DNA of 64,000 nucleotides, from the NCBI GenBank assembly GCA_029465975.1, contig CM055728.1, forward strand, positions 7,667,689 to 7,731,688, in the 5' to 3' direction. Both the position numbers and the translations under genes were made by a program. Below are positions 56,201-59,200 of this stretch, piece after piece. Below the pieces are notes generated by a model. That model did not search any database. It was given only the letters and a program-made list of their open reading frames with translations, and had not been told where the DNA came from. The first letter of the stretch is position 1. Every line of letters begins with the position of its first letter. Origin of the DNA: Dallia pectoralis. Taxonomy: Eukaryota > Chordata > Actinopteri > Esociformes > Umbridae.

Positions 56201-59200
56201 AGTGTTTGAATGTGTCCAGTGTTTGAATGTGTCCAGTGTTTCAATGTGTCCAGTGTTTCAATGTGTCCAGTGTTTCAATGTGTCCAGTGTTTCAATGTGT
56301 CCAGTGTTTCAATGTGTCCAGTGTTTCAATGTGTCCAGTGTTTCAATGTGTCCAGTGTTTCAATGTGTCCAGTGTTTCAATGTGTCCAGTGTTTCAATGT
56401 GTCCAGTGTTTCAATGTGTCCAGTGTTTCAATGTGTCCAGTGTTTCAATGTGTCCAGTGTTTCAATGTGTTCAGTGTTTCAATGTGTCCAGTGTTTCAAT
56501 GTGTCCAGTGTTTCAATGTGTCCAGTGTTTCAATGTGTCCAGTGTTTCAATGTGTCCAGTGTTTCAATGTGTCCAGTGTTTCAATGTGTCCAGTGTTTCA
56601 ATGTGTCCAGTGTTTCAATGTGTTCAGTGTTTCAATGTGTCCAGTGTTTCAATGTGGCCAGTGTGTGAATGTGTCCAGTGTGTGAATGTGTCCAGTGTTT
56701 CAAAGTGTCCAGTGTTTCAATGTGTCCATTGTATGAATTTGTCCATTGTATGAATGTGTTTCCAGTGTGTAAATTTGTTTCCAGGGTGTGAATGTTTCCA
56801 GTGTTTGAATGTGTCCAGTGTTTGAAGGTGTCCAGTGTTTGAATGTGTCCAGTGTTTGAATGTGTCCAGTGTTTGAATGTGTCCAGTGTTTGAATGTGTC
56901 CAGTGTTTCAATGTGTCCAGTGTTTCAATGTGTCCAGTGTTTCAATGTGTCCAGTGTTTCAATGTGTCCAGTGTTTCAATGTGTCCAGTGTTTCAATGTG
57001 TCCAGTGTTTCAATGTGTCCAGTGTTTCAATGTGTCCATTGTATGAATTTGTCCATTGTATGAATGTGTTTCCAGTGTGTAAATTTGTTTCCAGTGTGTG
57101 AATGTTTCCAGTGTTTGAATGTGTCCAGTGTTTGAAGGTGTCCAGTGTTTGAATGTGTCCAGTGTTTGAATGTGTCCAGTGTTTGAATGTGTCCAGTGTT
57201 TCAATGTGTCCAGTGTTTCAATGTGTCCAGTGTTTCAATGTGTCCAGTGTTTCAATGTGTCCAGTGTTTCAATGTGTCCAGTGTTTCAATTGTATGTGTC
57301 CAGTGTTTCAATGTGTCCAGTGTTTCAATGTGTCCAGTGTTTGAATGTGTCAATGTGTCCAGTGTTTCAATGTGTCCAGTGTTTCAATGTGTCCAGTGTT
57401 TCAATGTGTCCAGTGTTTCAATGTGTCCAGTGTTTCAATGTGTCCAGTGTTTCAATGTGTCCAGTGTTTCAATGTGTCCAGTGTTTCAATGTGTCCAGTG
57501 TTTCAATGTGTCCAGTGTTTCAATGTGTCCAGTGTTTCAATGTGTCCAGTGTTTCAATGTGTCCAGTGTTTCAATGTGTCCAGTGTGGGAATGTGTCCAT
57601 TGTATGAATGTGTCCATTGTATGAATGTCTCTCCAGTGTGTGAATGTCTCTCCAGTGTGTGAATGTCTCTCCAGTGTGTGAATGTCTCTCCAGTGTGTGA
57701 ACAATACTGTTGAAATGTCCGAGCAGCGCTGACTGTGCCTGTACCTGATTGGCTTGTTGTCTCGGGTGTCGTAGAGGGAGAAGAAAACATCTGCGTCCTC
57801 ACTGATGGTGTTGTACGTAAAGCTTTTCAGGTTGACGAAAAGGTGGTGCTGCACCGGAACACGGCAACCGTCTCCATGGCGTTGGCGCGTGCTGTCGCCC
57901 TGAGAACGAACGGACGACGAACACTAACAAGACAGGTCCTTACCACAGGGCAACGCTCAAACAACGCCGCACACATGCTACTCGTATCCATTATGTTGTT
58001 ACCGTGCAGAAACGATGGCGGATGTGCTATGTTAGCTAGGTTGAAATAAAACGGGCCGGCCTCTGTTTTGTGGTGGTATTCACATCTAGCGGCCACCATT
58101 CAAAACGGTGGCGTGTGTTCAGTCAGTGAAATGAGTGACAACGCTGGTGTACGAAACACTTCTGATCGTTGATATCGTGGCGGCGCCTGAAATCACTAAG
58201 CACCAGCGAAGCTTCACTTAACTCGTTATTTCCAAGGATATTGTATTTAGGACCGTACCTGGTTTGTGCTTGTCTGGCCACAGTGTCTGCTGGAGGCGTG
58301 CTGTAGGGAAAATGAAACATAACAGGCACCAATCACTTCTCACGCTCATCTTATTATCAAGAAACTACAACCATTTGCATTCCTTTCTGAAAGTTTTTTG
58401 GAGCCATATAGTTTTTTAGATAGGCAACCAAATTCTGCCAGGAGGCAACATTGGTGAGGTGTTCCTCTGAAACATGTCATGTCGGGAAAAAGTGCACACG
58501 GGGGAGCGAAAAGTGAGCATGTATCGCCAACACACAAACGGTTGCACACACACACACACCTCTGACACACACCTCTGCGCTCCGCAACCTATAGATCCCC
58601 TCTACACTTACCTGAAAAGGCTCCAAGGTCTATGTGCCCTGCCAAATATAAGATCACTTTTATCAAGTGTAGAGGGGGACTTTTTGGCAGGGATGCGCTG
58701 CACTGTTGTATCTGGACCGCGCACTTAATGCGCTGACGAACCACCGGCAAAGTCGACAAAAGTGGGCACAGTAATAACGTGCCACTGCAGTGCAGTAGGA
58801 GATCAGTCCGGCTTATGGAGCCTTAACCAGTCGGACTGGGTCTCCAGTTTCCAACACGGCTGTCGGGAAAATGCGTGGCGTTTGCTTTACTGCGCCGATA
58901 AGTGATCGCACTTTCCTAATTCTAAATCTGTTTGAGCAATCCTAATAATCTGTAACCGAGGGTGTTCACGCTTAGCTTAGAACTGCCTACTACATTACTC
59001 CAGCCTCTTCCAAGTGCTCGAGCACATTTGGGATATAAAGTTAATTTAACGGAGACGCGGTTGGTTTACGTAACCTGGACTTACTATGTAATTAATTTAC
59101 GATAACCAAAGCCTCTCGCAGGGTTGTCAGAGTGCATCATCTCAGCCGGGCTAGTTAACATTCACGTTTTTGGGAGTTGGAGAGAGAGAGGGAGAGAGAG

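Noticed and set aside
55573..57662. Several VQCFNVSSV-type frames
   Set aside because: They translate a 17-bp tandem unit; the same peptide appears in all three frames.
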